Shown piece after piece: positions 1 through 8,797 of a DNA stretch of 64,000 nucleotides (its first letter is position 1; the number at the start of each line of letters is the position of its first letter). The stretch comes from Saprospiraceae bacterium (GTDB taxonomy: Bacteria > Bacteroidota > Bacteroidia > Chitinophagales > Saprospiraceae). The notes below the pieces were generated by a model, which worked only from the letters and a program-made list of their open reading frames with translations, had not been told where the DNA came from and did not search any database. The stretch lies in NCBI GenBank assembly GCA_016714985.1, contig JADKBS010000005.1, positions 1 through 64,000 on the forward strand, given 5' to 3'. A program made the translations under genes and the position numbers.

Positions 1-249
1 AATGAACACGGCATCCTTGTTGCGCTGGAACATTTTGCCGGAGCAGATAAACGATGGAACTAGGCTCCAAGCCTGCCGTAGCCACTTGGTAAAAAGTGGC
101 TGGAACTGGTAGTAGTTGTTTTTGGTAATCACACGACCTGAGTAACCCGACTTGCAGCTTGTTAGCAAGCACGGGGCCCCAAGCCACCCCAACGACCACC
201 ACCCGTTTTTGACCTATCTCTGGAATTCCAATTTTTCACTTAAAAACAT
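1..249 (-). pseudogene. ndh: Type II NADH dehydrogenase, N-terminal fragment, frameshifted and cut by the window edge
   Basis: Reading the minus strand from an ATG at 249-247 and allowing frame changes gives the FAD-binding start of a type II NADH:quinone oxidoreductase: a KRVVVVG strand with a glycine-rich turn, then ITKNNYYQFQPLFYQVATAG, then LEPSSIV. These are well-known signatures of the Ndh family, which oxidises NADH at the membrane without pumping protons. At least three frame changes occur in 250 bases. The one before YQVATAG is repaired by one extra T in a T5 run, so sequencing error is plausible. The gene continues beyond base 1, so its C-terminal half is not visible. Confidence 0.72.
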
Positions 250-493
250 TATTTTGTTTTCTATGGCAAAAAACAGGCTGTCGTAGAGATATGTTTGGTT
301 TGCTCAAGTCAGATTAGCGGTTTTATAAAATACCTTCCAAGACAAGGTTCCCATTTTGCTTCGATTACCAATACCGCCATTCATTACTAAAATTATAGCA
401 TTCAGAACAAGGCTCGGTTTGGTGTTTTCCGCATTGCGGAATATGCGTGGTTTTCGTACAAAAAGAAATCCCTTTCATCAAATCAAAACTGCC
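250..493. other. Intergenic region between divergent ndh and cysteine-repeat gene
   Basis: This stretch separates two divergently read broken genes. I see AT-rich sequence and no convincing promoter motif, RNA or open frame of its own. Confidence 0.4.
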
Positions 494-1958
494 ATGCATC
501 CAAAATTGACATGTCGTTTTAGTCATTGTCTTTTTATCCACCTTGTCCGCCATTGCGCAGCCATGCCTGCGGCGAATACTGGGATGGGGTATTCTGCGTT
601 TCAATGCCCAGTACCAGCACCTATGACCCCGATTTCGGCAATGGCGGGCTATAATTGCGTGGATTGCGGGCAAGGAAACATCTCGAGGACAACCGGCACA
701 ACGTGGTGCGACGATTGCCCGTGGGGGGCAGTTCCAAACCAACACTGGTGCTACTTTTGTAATAATTGCCCGATGGGCCAGGTACCAAATCAACGCTGGT
801 TCTTTTTCTTGCGACGACTGCGACCCCGGCACTTATGCTGCCAACACAGGGCAATCCATCTGCGACGACTGTTCGCCCGGCACCTACGCTGCCCAACGCT
901 GGCCAAAGCGCCTGTTGATAATTGCGAAACGGGGTCTTATCACCCTCGTCTGGCGCTTCCAGTTGTATTAGTTGCTCGGCGGGCACCTACCAGCCTTCCA
1001 CTGGTTCAACCAACTGCATTGACTGCTCCCCGGCTCCTATTCCTTGATCACGGGGCCATCTCTTGCCGAACTGCCTGCCAGGAGGCTACCAACCATTGCC
1101 CGCCCAGACTGGTTGCCTCGACTGTCCGCCCGGCTCTTTTCAAGGCCAACCCCGGTGCCACTTTCTGCGACAACTGCCGCCTCCCCGGCAAGCTACCAAG
1201 ACCAGTACGGCATGCCGACTGTTTCAACTGCCTGCGGCACCGTTCAACCTGCCTCCCGGAGCAACTTCTTGCGACAACTGCACCCCGGTCATTACCGCTT
1301 GCCCGCCCTGACGACCTGCATCGAGTGCGCCGTGGGCTTCACTGCTGCCAATCGGCCAATCCATCTGCGACCAATACCCTCCGGCACCACGACGAGCGGC
1401 CCCGGTACCACCGTTTGCGATGTGGTACTTCCCATCGAACTTTCCAGCTTTTATGCGAGGGTGGAGAACGAAAGTCGTGCGGCTCTATTGGGAGGTGGCG
1501 CAGGAAATTGAACCACCAGTTTTATGTACTTCAAAAAAAGCACCGATGGCCAAAAATGGACGACCATCTCTCCCGACAGAATGGTACGGGTACCGGTTAT
1601 AATCCGTTGATTTACCATGCCACCGACCCGTTCCCAGCAACGGGCAGCAACTATTACCGCCTAAAAGAGATGGCCTTCGACGGGCAAGAGACCTATTTCG
1701 AGGTGCTTCATGTTGAGTTTGAAAATGTAGCGGAGGGAAAGGGTCTATCAACCCCGGTGCTGGGCATGAACTCAGCGTGCATCGAGGAGGCCATCCGTGA
1801 AATCTCCATTTATGACCAGCAGGGAAGGCCGGCAGCGGGTGGTTTTCCTGCAACGCGTATCGCCTTGATAGAAGTTGGCTTTTGCCAGCAGGGATGTACA
1901 CATTTGCCATTACCACCGAAAACAGGACGGTTTTACAAAAAGGGTGCTGCGGCGGTGA
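494..1958 (+). pseudogene. Cysteine-repeat (ephrin-receptor/GCC2-GCC3-like) secreted protein with T9SS-type tail, multiply frameshifted
   Basis: No single frame is intact, but joining frames gives a signal-like start (MHPKLTCRF...), then many units of about 45-50 bases encoding Cys-x2-Cys patterns such as CDDCPWGA, CNNCPMGQ, CLDCPPGSF and CDNCTP. This is the low-complexity style of ephrin-receptor-like GCC2/GCC3 repeats. The C-terminal part is typical of Bacteroidota T9SS cargo: LPIELSSFYARVENG, an ATDPFPATGSNYYRLKEMAFDG block, and a final LPAGMYTFAITTEN stretch. The predicted role is a secreted or surface protein. Frame changes occur about every 100-300 bases; the longest open frame (356-2023) is mostly out of frame with the repeats. 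Either pseudogene decay or low-quality sequence explains this. Confidence 0.65.
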
Positions 1959-1984
1959 CGGGGTTTATCTTGCAGTTCAATGCG

Positions 1985-3526
1985 CCACACAAACCTTCCC
2001 ATATTGAACCTCCCGTCAGGTAGTCTTATCGAGATGAAATAAATGCCTGATGGCAAATCGGATACAGGCAGGTCAAATCCCCTTCTGTATCAGCAAAATA
2101 ACCTTCCGCTGCTGCCCCGACAAGTCGAAAACGTTTATTTCCATGGACGCTTTACCACTATTACCTGGGACTTGGATATGGACGACCTCGTTGGCGGGGT
2201 TGGGATAGATTTTTACCTTTCCCAGTGCTGTTTGCGGCACTTCCTCCGTACTACTCACCAGCCCACAGTTGCAGGGGTATCTATACAGCCGTCGTTCGTG
2301 GTCTTGATGAGCCAGCAATAACTGCTGTTGTCTTCGCCTCTTGTGACATAGCCACCTGCTATGATGCTGCCAGAGAGAGGACGCCAACCCCACCTAATCT
2401 TTGGCGGTTATAACCACTAATAGGCAAGATGTCCGACGTATCTTGTCTGCCCCAGATGCTATCGCCATTCATAGAAAGTTTCATAAGCCAACCCCGATTA
2501 TAGACTTGGCTAAAATCTGTGTTCGCTTCCGTATAAGTCATTCCAGCACAAATAAAATTACCGTCCATGGTTTCTTTTATATCATAGAACATGATTTCAT
2601 TCGACAAATCAGATTTTAGCCCATATTTATTAACCCATTCGGAATTGAAATTTTCGTCAAGCATTGAAAAAGTAGATTTTACAATCTTGTACTGGAATGG
2701 TGGAACCGACTCTTCTTCTACTACGTTCAAGCCGTAAACCAATATTCGTTCACCGTCAGCGTACAGTATTTCACGCAAGTAACCAATTTCCGGTTCTGGT
2801 TCTGATTCCCATTCCCTAAGTACTTCACCATTTCCGTTAATGTATTTTATGACCGAAATATTGCTTTCATCGAAAGGGTTAGTATCAATAGTTTTTACCA
2901 TTGACAATGCAAACAAAGTATCATTTATCTTAAACAAATCGTTGATTGACTCTGATGTATTGAAATCATCATAATATTTCACCCAAATTGAATTGCCGTC
3001 TAAATCTATTCTTCGCAAATAACCGTCATTAAGTCCATTTGACCTTCCAACCCCCCCATAAAGAAAGTAACCGTCATGAATGGGGATCATATCACATAGC
3101 TGATAATTAAAATCTTCTAAGTCTTCGTACTTTTCAACAAATTCAAGATTGAAGTCTTTATCTGTTTTGAGAATTACAGGAATTCGTAAGCGGCTGATGT
3201 AATAGTCATAATATAGCCGTTATCATTTGCCTTTAACAGAGACCCCCATCTATGTGGCACAGGATAAGGGCCAAAATATGTCTAATATATGGTTTGATTG
3301 AAGAAGATTTCCAAGCGTGTCAAACTTCATCAATATGATACCTCGGTTAAAGCTCATGGAGTCAAATATCCATCGCCCAAGCAACAATGGTATCGTTCTC
3401 ATTAAGATTTTAAAAATTCTGGTGTTTGGGTACTCGATAGCAAACCGTTTGTTGAAGGCCCAGTGTTTGGGCAGTTAATAGAACTTGTGCAAGTATAAAA
3501 ATTAATAGGAAATAATAATTCTTCAT
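1985..3526 (-). pseudogene. T9SS-secreted protein of unknown function, frameshifted
   Basis: An ATG at 3526-3524 opens a strong signal peptide (MKNYYFLLIFILAQVLLTAQ). After it the reading frame changes several times: WAFNKRFAIEYPNTRIF, then NENDTIVAWAMDI, then NRGIILMKFDTLGNLL, then a long open piece at 3090-2359. The style (tracking of what is DSIW-, GNFICAG- like) matches the repetitive beta-propeller-like reporter proteins common in Bacteroidota surface proteomes. The C-terminus is a type A sorting domain, with KVKIYPNPANEVVHIQVPG, INVFDLSGQQ and LPSGIYFISIRLPDGRF split over two frames. It converges on the cysteine-repeat gene, with only a few tens of bases between the two ends. Confidence 0.62.
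2359..3090 (-). CDS. Open internal fragment of the broken T9SS protein at 1985-3526
   Basis: This 243-residue piece is the largest uninterrupted part of the broken gene. It contains repeated blades of the kind GYLRRIDLDGNSIWVKYYDDF and GWLMKLSMNGDSIWGRQDTS, about 150 residues apart, which suggest a propeller-like fold. Its first methionine (MIPIHDGYFLYGGVG) is internal: coding sense continues upstream in the same frame (FNLEFVEKYEDLEDFNYQLCD), so this is not a real start. The frame runs off at LGGVGVLSLAAS, after which the sorting domain continues in another frame. Confidence 0.45.
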   Translation of the reverse strand: MIPIHDGYFLYGGVGRSNGLNDGYLRRIDLDGNSIWVKYYDDFNTSESINDLFKINDTLFALSMVKTIDTNPFDESNISVIKYINGNGEVLREWESEPEPEIGYLREILYADGERILVYGLNVVEEESVPPFQYKIVKSTFSMLDENFNSEWVNKYGLKSDLSNEIMFYDIKETMDGNFICAGMTYTEANTDFSQVYNRGWLMKLSMNGDSIWGRQDTSDILPISGYNRQRLGGVGVLSLAAS

Positions 3527-3683
3527 GACAGTAGAAAAATTCAGAGTGCTTGGCACATGCCAATCACTCTGAACGGTTTTAAGTTTAATGCTCAATGATA
3601 ACTTAGCTTGATATGAATGGCCTTCTTTCATTTGAACTTTCAAAAAAGTGAAGCTCCTTCCTGAATATCTTTGGTTGGCAGTT

Positions 3684-4706
3684 TCACATTTCCAGAAAGA
3701 ATGTAGTTTTGATAAAGCAGACTTGGCCGCGCAAATTGCATAAAGCGATGCTGAAATCAATCTGGAGGTGGTCTTGAAAGAAACAATCAAGTGATCGTTG
3801 CTGGGTTGGGATAAACAAGTAATCTAAATTCCTTGAAGTAAATAGCGATTTACCTTCTTTAATAGATTGTCTTTCAGCAACCCTTTGAGGGGATTCGCAA
3901 TCTTGGCTTGTCTCGATTCCGTTCCACCTCAAAAGCGATTTTACGAGGAATCCAGGTTCTGAGCACCAACTTTTCCAGAACATAAGAGAATCTATCACAG
4001 GTTCAGATAGGTTGGATAAATTACCTTCCTCCAATTCGACAGTAGGCCGAACCAATTCATAAACCAACTCCAATTCGTTGAACTCTCCAAGATTATCTCC
4101 TGATAGGCCATGTTTAGTCGGTACCTCTTCCCATAAATCATCAAATTCATCGAGGTCACTATTGAAAAAATAATGATTGAGGCGCTCCAAATCACTTGAA
4201 TAGGATTCGGAGTGTTCCAGCCATGTCAGTATAGAGTCCGTCTCAATTTCCAATCCCATCGTATCCAAAGCATAATTTTGGACAACCAGCGAAGCGTATT
4301 GCTCCATAAGAGATTCCAAGTTTTGGATGGCTTTCTTTTCCGCTTCAATTTGTTGTTGGTTAGTCATCGTTGCCAAGGCAGCCTTTTTGGTATTCCTTTC
4401 CTGACGATTTCCATAAAATGTTTGCTTTAACAGTTGATTTGTGGTTTCGTCGCAAGGTGGGCTACATGGTGTTACAGATGTGCAGGCTGCATTGGCAATT
4501 GTCAATTCATTGCCATTTACGTTTTGAAAAGCTGTTCCGCCATAGGTGAAATGCTGTGGATTGCTTGAATTGGCGTTGCCCGTAAAAAAATATTGGATAG
4601 TTTGTCCTCCGGTACTCTTAAAACTGCTATTAGGGTCGGGCAAGCCTGAAAAAGTGTTACCTGTTGGTGCATCAAAGCCCTGTCCATTAATTGCCTTTTG
4701 TTCCAC
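3684..4706 (-). CDS. C-terminal fragment of the broken M43/beta-helix protein
   Basis: This 340-residue open piece begins right after an in-frame TGA (4708-4706 region); sense continues upstream as SVGDYLVLGNV, so a nonsense change or a base error separates them. It contains NGNELTIANAACTSVTPC, a charged helical stretch (residues about 105-150, EAEKKAIQNLESLMEQYASL), acidic and leucine-rich sequence, and the beginning of a T9SS type A tail, whose continuation (GNVKLPTKDIQEGASLF then KVQMKEGHSYQAKLSL) lies in other frames down to about 3580. I do not recognise a catalytic domain here. Confidence 0.45.
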   Translation of the reverse strand: MEQKAINGQGFDAPTGNTFSGLPDPNSSFKSTGGQTIQYFFTGNANSSNPQHFTYGGTAFQNVNGNELTIANAACTSVTPCSPPCDETTNQLLKQTFYGNRQERNTKKAALATMTNQQQIEAEKKAIQNLESLMEQYASLVVQNYALDTMGLEIETDSILTWLEHSESYSSDLERLNHYFFNSDLDEFDDLWEEVPTKHGLSGDNLGEFNELELVYELVRPTVELEEGNLSNLSEPVIDSLMFWKSWCSEPGFLVKSLLRWNGIETSQDCESPQRVAERQSIKEGKSLFTSRNLDYLFIPTQQRSLDCFFQDHLQIDFSIALCNLRGQVCFIKTTFFLEM

Positions 4707-4840
4707 TCAAACATTTCCAAGCACGAGGTAATCGCCCACACTATTAGTATGTGCATTGCAATTATAAGTCAGTCCTGAATTTGCATTGCCATTTTCTGAT
4801 TCGGCTCTATTTCCTACTTTTAAGTTAATATAGTCATTAT

Positions 4841-5602
4841 CTAAGATGATTTGTTGGCAGTACCTGTTGCTCGCACCACCGTCCCCACTGCCTCGTTGTC
4901 CAGCCCCGTAAAAGTATTTTTCGTAAACGAGAAACCCGCTGAATTTCCAGAAAGGGTGACGCCCACGCTCTCCCCACTACAGTTGGGAGGTGCGGCGATT
5001 TGGAAGCTGTTGTCACGGATGGAGAAGTTGCTGACCTTGTTGGACTCGATGCCGGAGAAGCAGCGGGTGAAGCCGTTGGTGTTGGCTTGGAAGGAGCCTA
5101 TTAAGGGCTGGTCAACAACGATGGCCTTGCTCAAGTTATGGAAACCGTTGCTTATAGCGATGATGCTGGCAGCTTTGCTGTCAATCCCGAGAGCCTTGTC
5201 GGCAGGGTCGCAAACAGAGCGGTCGTCCTTGAACCAGCAGGCTCTCACCCGCGGGTTGGTGACGAACCATGCGTCCACGAAAATGGGTCGTAAATCGGAG
5301 CCGCCCCGGTAGGAGTCATCCAGATAAAACTGAGCGCCGTTGATGTTGGAGGAGTTTTGGGCACTTGACACATATGCGCCGAACCTTATGGAGGTGGTGC
5401 AGTTGATGAACGCACCCCTGCAGGGGTTCAATATACCGCCACCGCCATAGCCACCGTCTTGCGTCTCAAGGCGGATGCCCACCTTTGCATGCTCTATGAC
5501 TCCACCTGAGTACAAACTGACCCATCCTTGCTGGGCGTTGATTCCCCCCGCTGTGCTCTGGCTCCCAAATGGCGTACCCTCCACGATGATGCCTTCCCAC
5601 AT
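4841..5602 (-). CDS. Right-handed beta-helix fragment of the broken M43 protein
   Basis: This 253-residue open piece starts at an internal methionine (MWEGIIVEGTPF). It has the short-turn, glycine/asparagine-rich rungs of a parallel beta-helix: IEHAKVGIRLE, GAFINCTTSIRFGAYV, INGAQFYLDD, FHNLSKAIVVDQPL, IESNKVSNFSIRDNSFQI. Such regions often follow protease or adhesin domains in Bacteroidota surface proteins and may bind polysaccharide. It is joined to the protease part by a stretch read in the same frame (LNIWAPITAACAG) upstream of the methionine. The frame is lost near 4855, where the neighbouring frame continues as CQQIILDNDYINLKVGN. Confidence 0.5.
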   Translation of the reverse strand: MWEGIIVEGTPFGSQSTAGGINAQQGWVSLYSGGVIEHAKVGIRLETQDGGYGGGGILNPCRGAFINCTTSIRFGAYVSSAQNSSNINGAQFYLDDSYRGGSDLRPIFVDAWFVTNPRVRACWFKDDRSVCDPADKALGIDSKAASIIAISNGFHNLSKAIVVDQPLIGSFQANTNGFTRCFSGIESNKVSNFSIRDNSFQIAAPPNCSGESVGVTLSGNSAGFSFTKNTFTGLDNEAVGTVVRATGTANKSS

Positions 5603-5636
5603 ACCGGCGCAGGCTGCCGTTATTGGGGCCCAAATG

Positions 5637-6365
5637 TTAAGCCTTGCCCCTTTTTACCACAATCTTTGCGCCGGGCAGCATTTGGATGGGCGTAGTAATG
5701 GAGTGTGTGCCGGACTCCACGATGATGTCGCCGGAAATCAAGGGGATAAGGTCTCCGGGGAGTGTGGTAAAAATCACGACTGCATCAAGGAGCGGGTGAT
5801 TTTTTAGGTGATACCGCATGCGCCTGATTTGTTCGTCAGTAAAAAGGCTTCGGCAACTTCTCGGCTCGTTATAGCTCATGTAATTCCTGAAAGCCTCCAC
5901 TGCTATTGTTGTATCTGGCAAAATCGACTCGCTACAATCAGCTTGCGACGTGACACCAGTTCCCCCGTTTTTGAAGGGGGTGTCACACACTAAATCACAA
6001 TACCAATGGCAACTATCCAAATCTTTTGTTTCTGAACAAAAAACTTGTTGAGTAGTACCAGTTGCATCGCCAAAAAGGTGCATTAATCCCAAACAGTGCC
6101 CCATTTCATGAATGATAACTTCATCTGGTGTGACATCATTACCACCCATCACTATACGTTTTGATGGCGCACAGCAATTTTCTCCAAAAGGCAAAGAATT
6201 TGGGCTATGCTCATACCAAATAGTGATTGCATCTTTCTTTCCTTCAGCTTGGTTCTTACTATTGCTAACAGCGTAGTCTTGGTCAATCACGAATTCACCA
6301 CTACAATTATTCGATAAATTGTACTTTACGAATCTTATACCATAAGGATTATAACTACTGTTCAA
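5637..6365 (-). CDS. M43 (pappalysin-like) zinc metalloprotease domain fragment
   Basis: This 242-residue open piece contains the zinc site HEMGHCLGLMH (residues 86-96 of the fragment). The pattern HExxHxxGxxH gives three histidine ligands and the catalytic glutamate. A Met-turn follows in NYMSYNEPRSC, and there are paired cysteines (DLVCDTPFKNGG and ENCCAPSKR) typical of secreted M43B proteases. All catalytic residues are present, so the protease domain itself looks functional even though the gene is split. The first methionine is probably not the start, because upstream sequence in another frame (VFNTRVFVIYVDNNGWTNSL) belongs to the same protein. After the domain the text turns to LIPLISGDIIVESGTHSIT, the entry into the beta-helix. 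Confidence 0.7.
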   Translation of the reverse strand: MNSSYNPYGIRFVKYNLSNNCSGEFVIDQDYAVSNSKNQAEGKKDAITIWYEHSPNSLPFGENCCAPSKRIVMGGNDVTPDEVIIHEMGHCLGLMHLFGDATGTTQQVFCSETKDLDSCHWYCDLVCDTPFKNGGTGVTSQADCSESILPDTTIAVEAFRNYMSYNEPRSCRSLFTDEQIRRMRYHLKNHPLLDAVVIFTTLPGDLIPLISGDIIVESGTHSITTPIQMLPGAKIVVKRGKA

Positions 6366-6597
6366 GTAATTTAAAAATTTCTTCAGTGCTTACCGTTAAG
6401 TCCAAAGAATTAGTCCAGCCATTATTGTCCACGTAAATGACAAATACTCTAGTGTTAAAAACCCCTTCTACTTCACTATAAGGCCCAAAAAAATAGGCGG
6501 CTGTAAACCTGATTGAGATTGAACTGGGAATGGCTTCAAAGAAACCCTAGAAAAATTCAATACAAGCAAAAATGAATAGATTCGATTGATTTTTCAT

Positions 6598-6894
6598 AGC
6601 AAACGGTTTTTGGTAAAAAAATAAGGAAGATGAAGATGAAGCAGAACCTGTCCCTTGTTCATCCTTCAAAGCAAAATTAAGGTTTTTCCCTTTTCTAGCA
6701 CAAGGAACATCTAGGGTTTGATGCAATCTATACCCAAATAGTCCGGCAGCTTGCGAAAATCGAGCGTTTCGTTATGCAGACCAAATGCCTTTTGTTCTAA
6801 AATGTAGCCGTTGCGCAGCAATGCACTCCCTTCAAATCAACAACTCAAAACGATTCCCTACCTTAGCCTCAAAATCCGTTCAAAGCGATACCAT
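6598..6894. other. Intergenic region upstream of the DUF58 gene
   Basis: Non-coding by inspection. It lies between the divergent starts of the broken M43 gene and the DUF58 gene. A weak Bacteroidota -7-like octamer, TACCTTAG, lies at 6859-6866, about 30 bases before the chosen DUF58 start. Its last bases differ from TAnnTTTG, so I do not claim it as a promoter. Confidence 0.35.
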
Positions 6895-8217
6895 ATGCGC
6901 AACCTATACCTCTCCAACCGCTTTTTTTACCTTTTCGGCTCGGCCACGGTGCTGTTTGTGCTGGGCTATGCCGTGCCGGTCATTTACCCCGTGGCCATTG
7001 GTTTTTTCTGCCTGGCGGCCATCCTGACCTTGGTGGATTTAACCTTGCTTTTTGGCAAAAAAATAAGCGTGACGGCGGAGCGCAAACTGCCCGCCCTGCT
7101 CTCTTTGAGTGATGAGAACAAAGTGGTGCTGAACCTCAAAAACCAATCGCCGCACCCGCTCAGGCTGACGGTGGTGGACGAGTTGCCCGTGCAGTTCCAG
7201 GTCAGGGATTTCGAGCGGGCGCTGGCCTTGAACGCAGGGGAGCAGCACTCGCTGGCCTACGAACTTAGGCCGCTCACCCGTGGGGAATACAGTTTTGGTG
7301 TGGCCAATATTTTTGCGGAAACAAAACTAGGGCTGGTGCAGCGCCGCTTCCAGTCGGCCCAGCCTATGGAAGTGCCGGTTTTCCCCTCCGTCTTGCAAAT
7401 GAAGCACTACGAACTGTTGGCCTTCAACCGGGTGACGGCTACGGATGGGCTTCGCAAAATCCGGCGAATCGGCCACAGCTACGAGTTCGACCAGATAAAA
7501 AACTACGTGCTTGGCGACGATTACCGCAGCATCAACTGGAAAGCCACCAGCCGCCAGGGCAATCTCATGGTGAACCAGTACGAGGATGAGCGCTCCCAGC
7601 AGGTCTATTGCCTGATTGACAAGAGCCGCTCCATGAAGATGCCCTTCAACGGCCTCAGCCTCCTCGATTATGCCATCAACACGAGCCTCGCCATTTCCAA
7701 CATCGCCCTGAAAAAATACGACAAGGCGGGCCTCATCACCTTCTCCGATAAAATCGGCTCCACCATTAAGGCCGACCGCAAGGCGAACCAGTTGAACAAG
7801 ATACTCCATGCCCTTTATAACGAAAAAGAGCGCCCGCTGGAGGCCAACTACGAACTGCTCTACCACATCGCCCGCAAGCTCATCAATGGCCGTAGCCTCA
7901 TCATGCTCTATACCAACTTCGAGAGCATGTACGCCCTGGAGCGGGTGCTGCCCCACCTGCGGCGCATCAACACTTTCCACCTGCTGGTGGTCATTTTCTT
8001 TGAAAACACGGAGATTCAGGACTTTGTGAGGGAAGAAGCAAAGACCGTGGAAGGAATCTATACCCAAACAATGGCGCAAAACTACCTCGCCGAAAAGTCA
8101 GCCATTGCCCATGTGTTGCGCCAGCACGGCATCCAGACCATCCTCACCCGCCCCGAGGATTTGTCCATGAACACGGTCAACAAGTACCTGGAGTTGAAGT
8201 CTAGGAATATGATTTGA
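6895..8217 (+). CDS. DUF58 domain-containing membrane protein
   Basis: The protein has 440 residues. Two hydrophobic segments lie within the first 55 residues (FFYLFGSATVLFVLGYAVPV and the following FFCLAAILTLVDLTLLF), then comes a beta-rich region, then the DUF58 hallmark GDDYRSINWKATSR and a von Willebrand A-like segment with the metal-site-like DKSRS near residue 242. DUF58 proteins usually sit with MoxR ATPases and VWA proteins, and their role is not settled; a chaperone-like or cell-envelope role is inferred. Here no MoxR gene is adjacent. The open frame extends 84 bases upstream, but MRNLYLSNRFF at 6895 matches the usual DUF58 start. The stop codon TGA is the first part of a GATTGCGG repeat array. 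Confidence 0.88.
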   Translation: MRNLYLSNRFFYLFGSATVLFVLGYAVPVIYPVAIGFFCLAAILTLVDLTLLFGKKISVTAERKLPALLSLSDENKVVLNLKNQSPHPLRLTVVDELPVQFQVRDFERALALNAGEQHSLAYELRPLTRGEYSFGVANIFAETKLGLVQRRFQSAQPMEVPVFPSVLQMKHYELLAFNRVTATDGLRKIRRIGHSYEFDQIKNYVLGDDYRSINWKATSRQGNLMVNQYEDERSQQVYCLIDKSRSMKMPFNGLSLLDYAINTSLAISNIALKKYDKAGLITFSDKIGSTIKADRKANQLNKILHALYNEKERPLEANYELLYHIARKLINGRSLIMLYTNFESMYALERVLPHLRRINTFHLLVVIFFENTEIQDFVREEAKTVEGIYTQTMAQNYLAEKSAIAHVLRQHGIQTILTRPEDLSMNTVNKYLELKSRNMI

Positions 8218-8278
8218 TTGCGGAATAAACGATTGCGGATTAACGTATTGCGGATTAACGTATTGCGGATTGCGGGGC
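8213..8278 (+). repeat. Left arm of inverted repeat array around S23 gene 1 (GATTGCGG units)
   Basis: Several GATTGCGG(A) units separated by AATAAAC or AACGT, starting at the DUF58 stop codon (TTGATTGCGGAATAA) and ending in GCGGATTGCGGGGCTGC. The reverse complement of 8730-8797 starts with the same 15 bases and also ends in GGGGGGCTGC, so the two arms form an imperfect inverted repeat of about 65 bp. Confidence 0.8.
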
Positions 8279-8339
8279 TGCTAAATTGGCATTGATGGGG
8301 TTTATTTGTGGCAAATTAATGACTCAAAATAAACATGCT

Positions 8340-8696
8340 ATGACGGATAAAGAACTACAAGAAAGGTTAAAACGATTTGCTGTCTCCATTGTGAAATTTG
8401 GTGAATCTTTACCGGATACGCCCGGTTGCAGGACGATAAGAAACCAAATTGTGCGCAGTGGCCCATCCTGTGCTGCAAATTATAGGGCAGCATGTCGGCC
8501 AAAATCCAAGACTGATTTTATTTCAAAACTCGGAACGGTAGAAGAGGAACTTGACGAGACTATGTTCTGGCTTGAATTTACCGTTGCTTTGTCAGAAGAA
8601 CATAGGCAAGCCGTCAGTCCATTATGGAAAGAGGCCAATGAATTGTTGTCCATCATCGTGGCAAGCATCAACACCTCGAAAAGAAGGAAAAACTAA
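8340..8696 (+). CDS. Four-helix-bundle protein, S23 (23S rRNA intervening-sequence protein) family, copy 1
   Basis: 118 residues, the usual length for this family. The signature region is present: NQIVRSGPSCAANYRAACRPKSKTDF, followed by LGTVEEELDETMFWLEF and a C-terminal helix. Family members were first found encoded inside intervening sequences of 23S rRNA and are related to the Avd accessory protein of diversity-generating retroelements; their molecular role is still unclear, and basic surfaces suggest nucleic-acid contact. I chose MTDKELQERLKRF (8340) because family members start with MTxxELxxRxKxF; an ATG at 8319 is possible. The gene lies alone between two convergent large genes and between inverted repeat arms at 8213-8278 and 8730-8797. 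No reverse transcriptase is near, so a DGR is unlikely. Confidence 0.85.
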   Translation: MTDKELQERLKRFAVSIVKFGESLPDTPGCRTIRNQIVRSGPSCAANYRAACRPKSKTDFISKLGTVEEELDETMFWLEFTVALSEEHRQAVSPLWKEANELLSIIVASINTSKRRKN

Positions 8697-8729
8697 GACC
8701 TTCTTCCTCCACCCTACATCCCAAAAATG

Positions 8730-8797
8730 ACCAATTCCGCAGCCCCCCAATCCGCAATCCGCAATCCGATAATCCGTAATCGGTTATTCCGCAATCA
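8730..8797 (-). repeat. Right arm of inverted repeat array around S23 gene 1
   Basis: Read on the minus strand it begins at the TGA stop of the giant PKD gene with TTGATTGCGGAATAA and contains CGATTACGGATT, GCGGATT units and a terminal GGGGGGCTGCGG. It mirrors the left arm, both outer and inner ends matching. Confidence 0.8.

Larger units (their letters stand above)
3580..6597 (-). pseudogene. Secreted M43-type metalloprotease / beta-helix protein with T9SS-type tail, frameshifted
   Basis: Three open fragments plus short joining pieces read as one protein of about 1000 residues. The start is an ATG at 6597-6595 followed by a hydrophobic signal-like segment. Order of parts: pro-region and M43 protease domain (to about 5637), a right-handed beta-helix region (5602-4841), a region with NCNAHTNSVGDYLVLGN and a helical EAEKKAIQNLESLMEQY segment, and a T9SS-like tail ending near 3580. 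Breaks seen: a shift near 6365; one near 5645 that is repaired by A4 instead of A5 (giving VVKGARLNIWAPITAACAG); one near 4855; an in-frame TGA at 4708-4706; and one or more in the tail. Confidence 0.65.

Noticed and set aside
8340..8696. S23 gene considered as the Avd protein of a diversity-generating retroelement
   Set aside because: No reverse transcriptase, template repeat or variable repeat was found around either S23 gene.
8213..8797. Repeat arrays considered as CRISPR
   Set aside because: Units are 7-9 bp and directly adjacent with no unique spacers; no cas gene is in the window.
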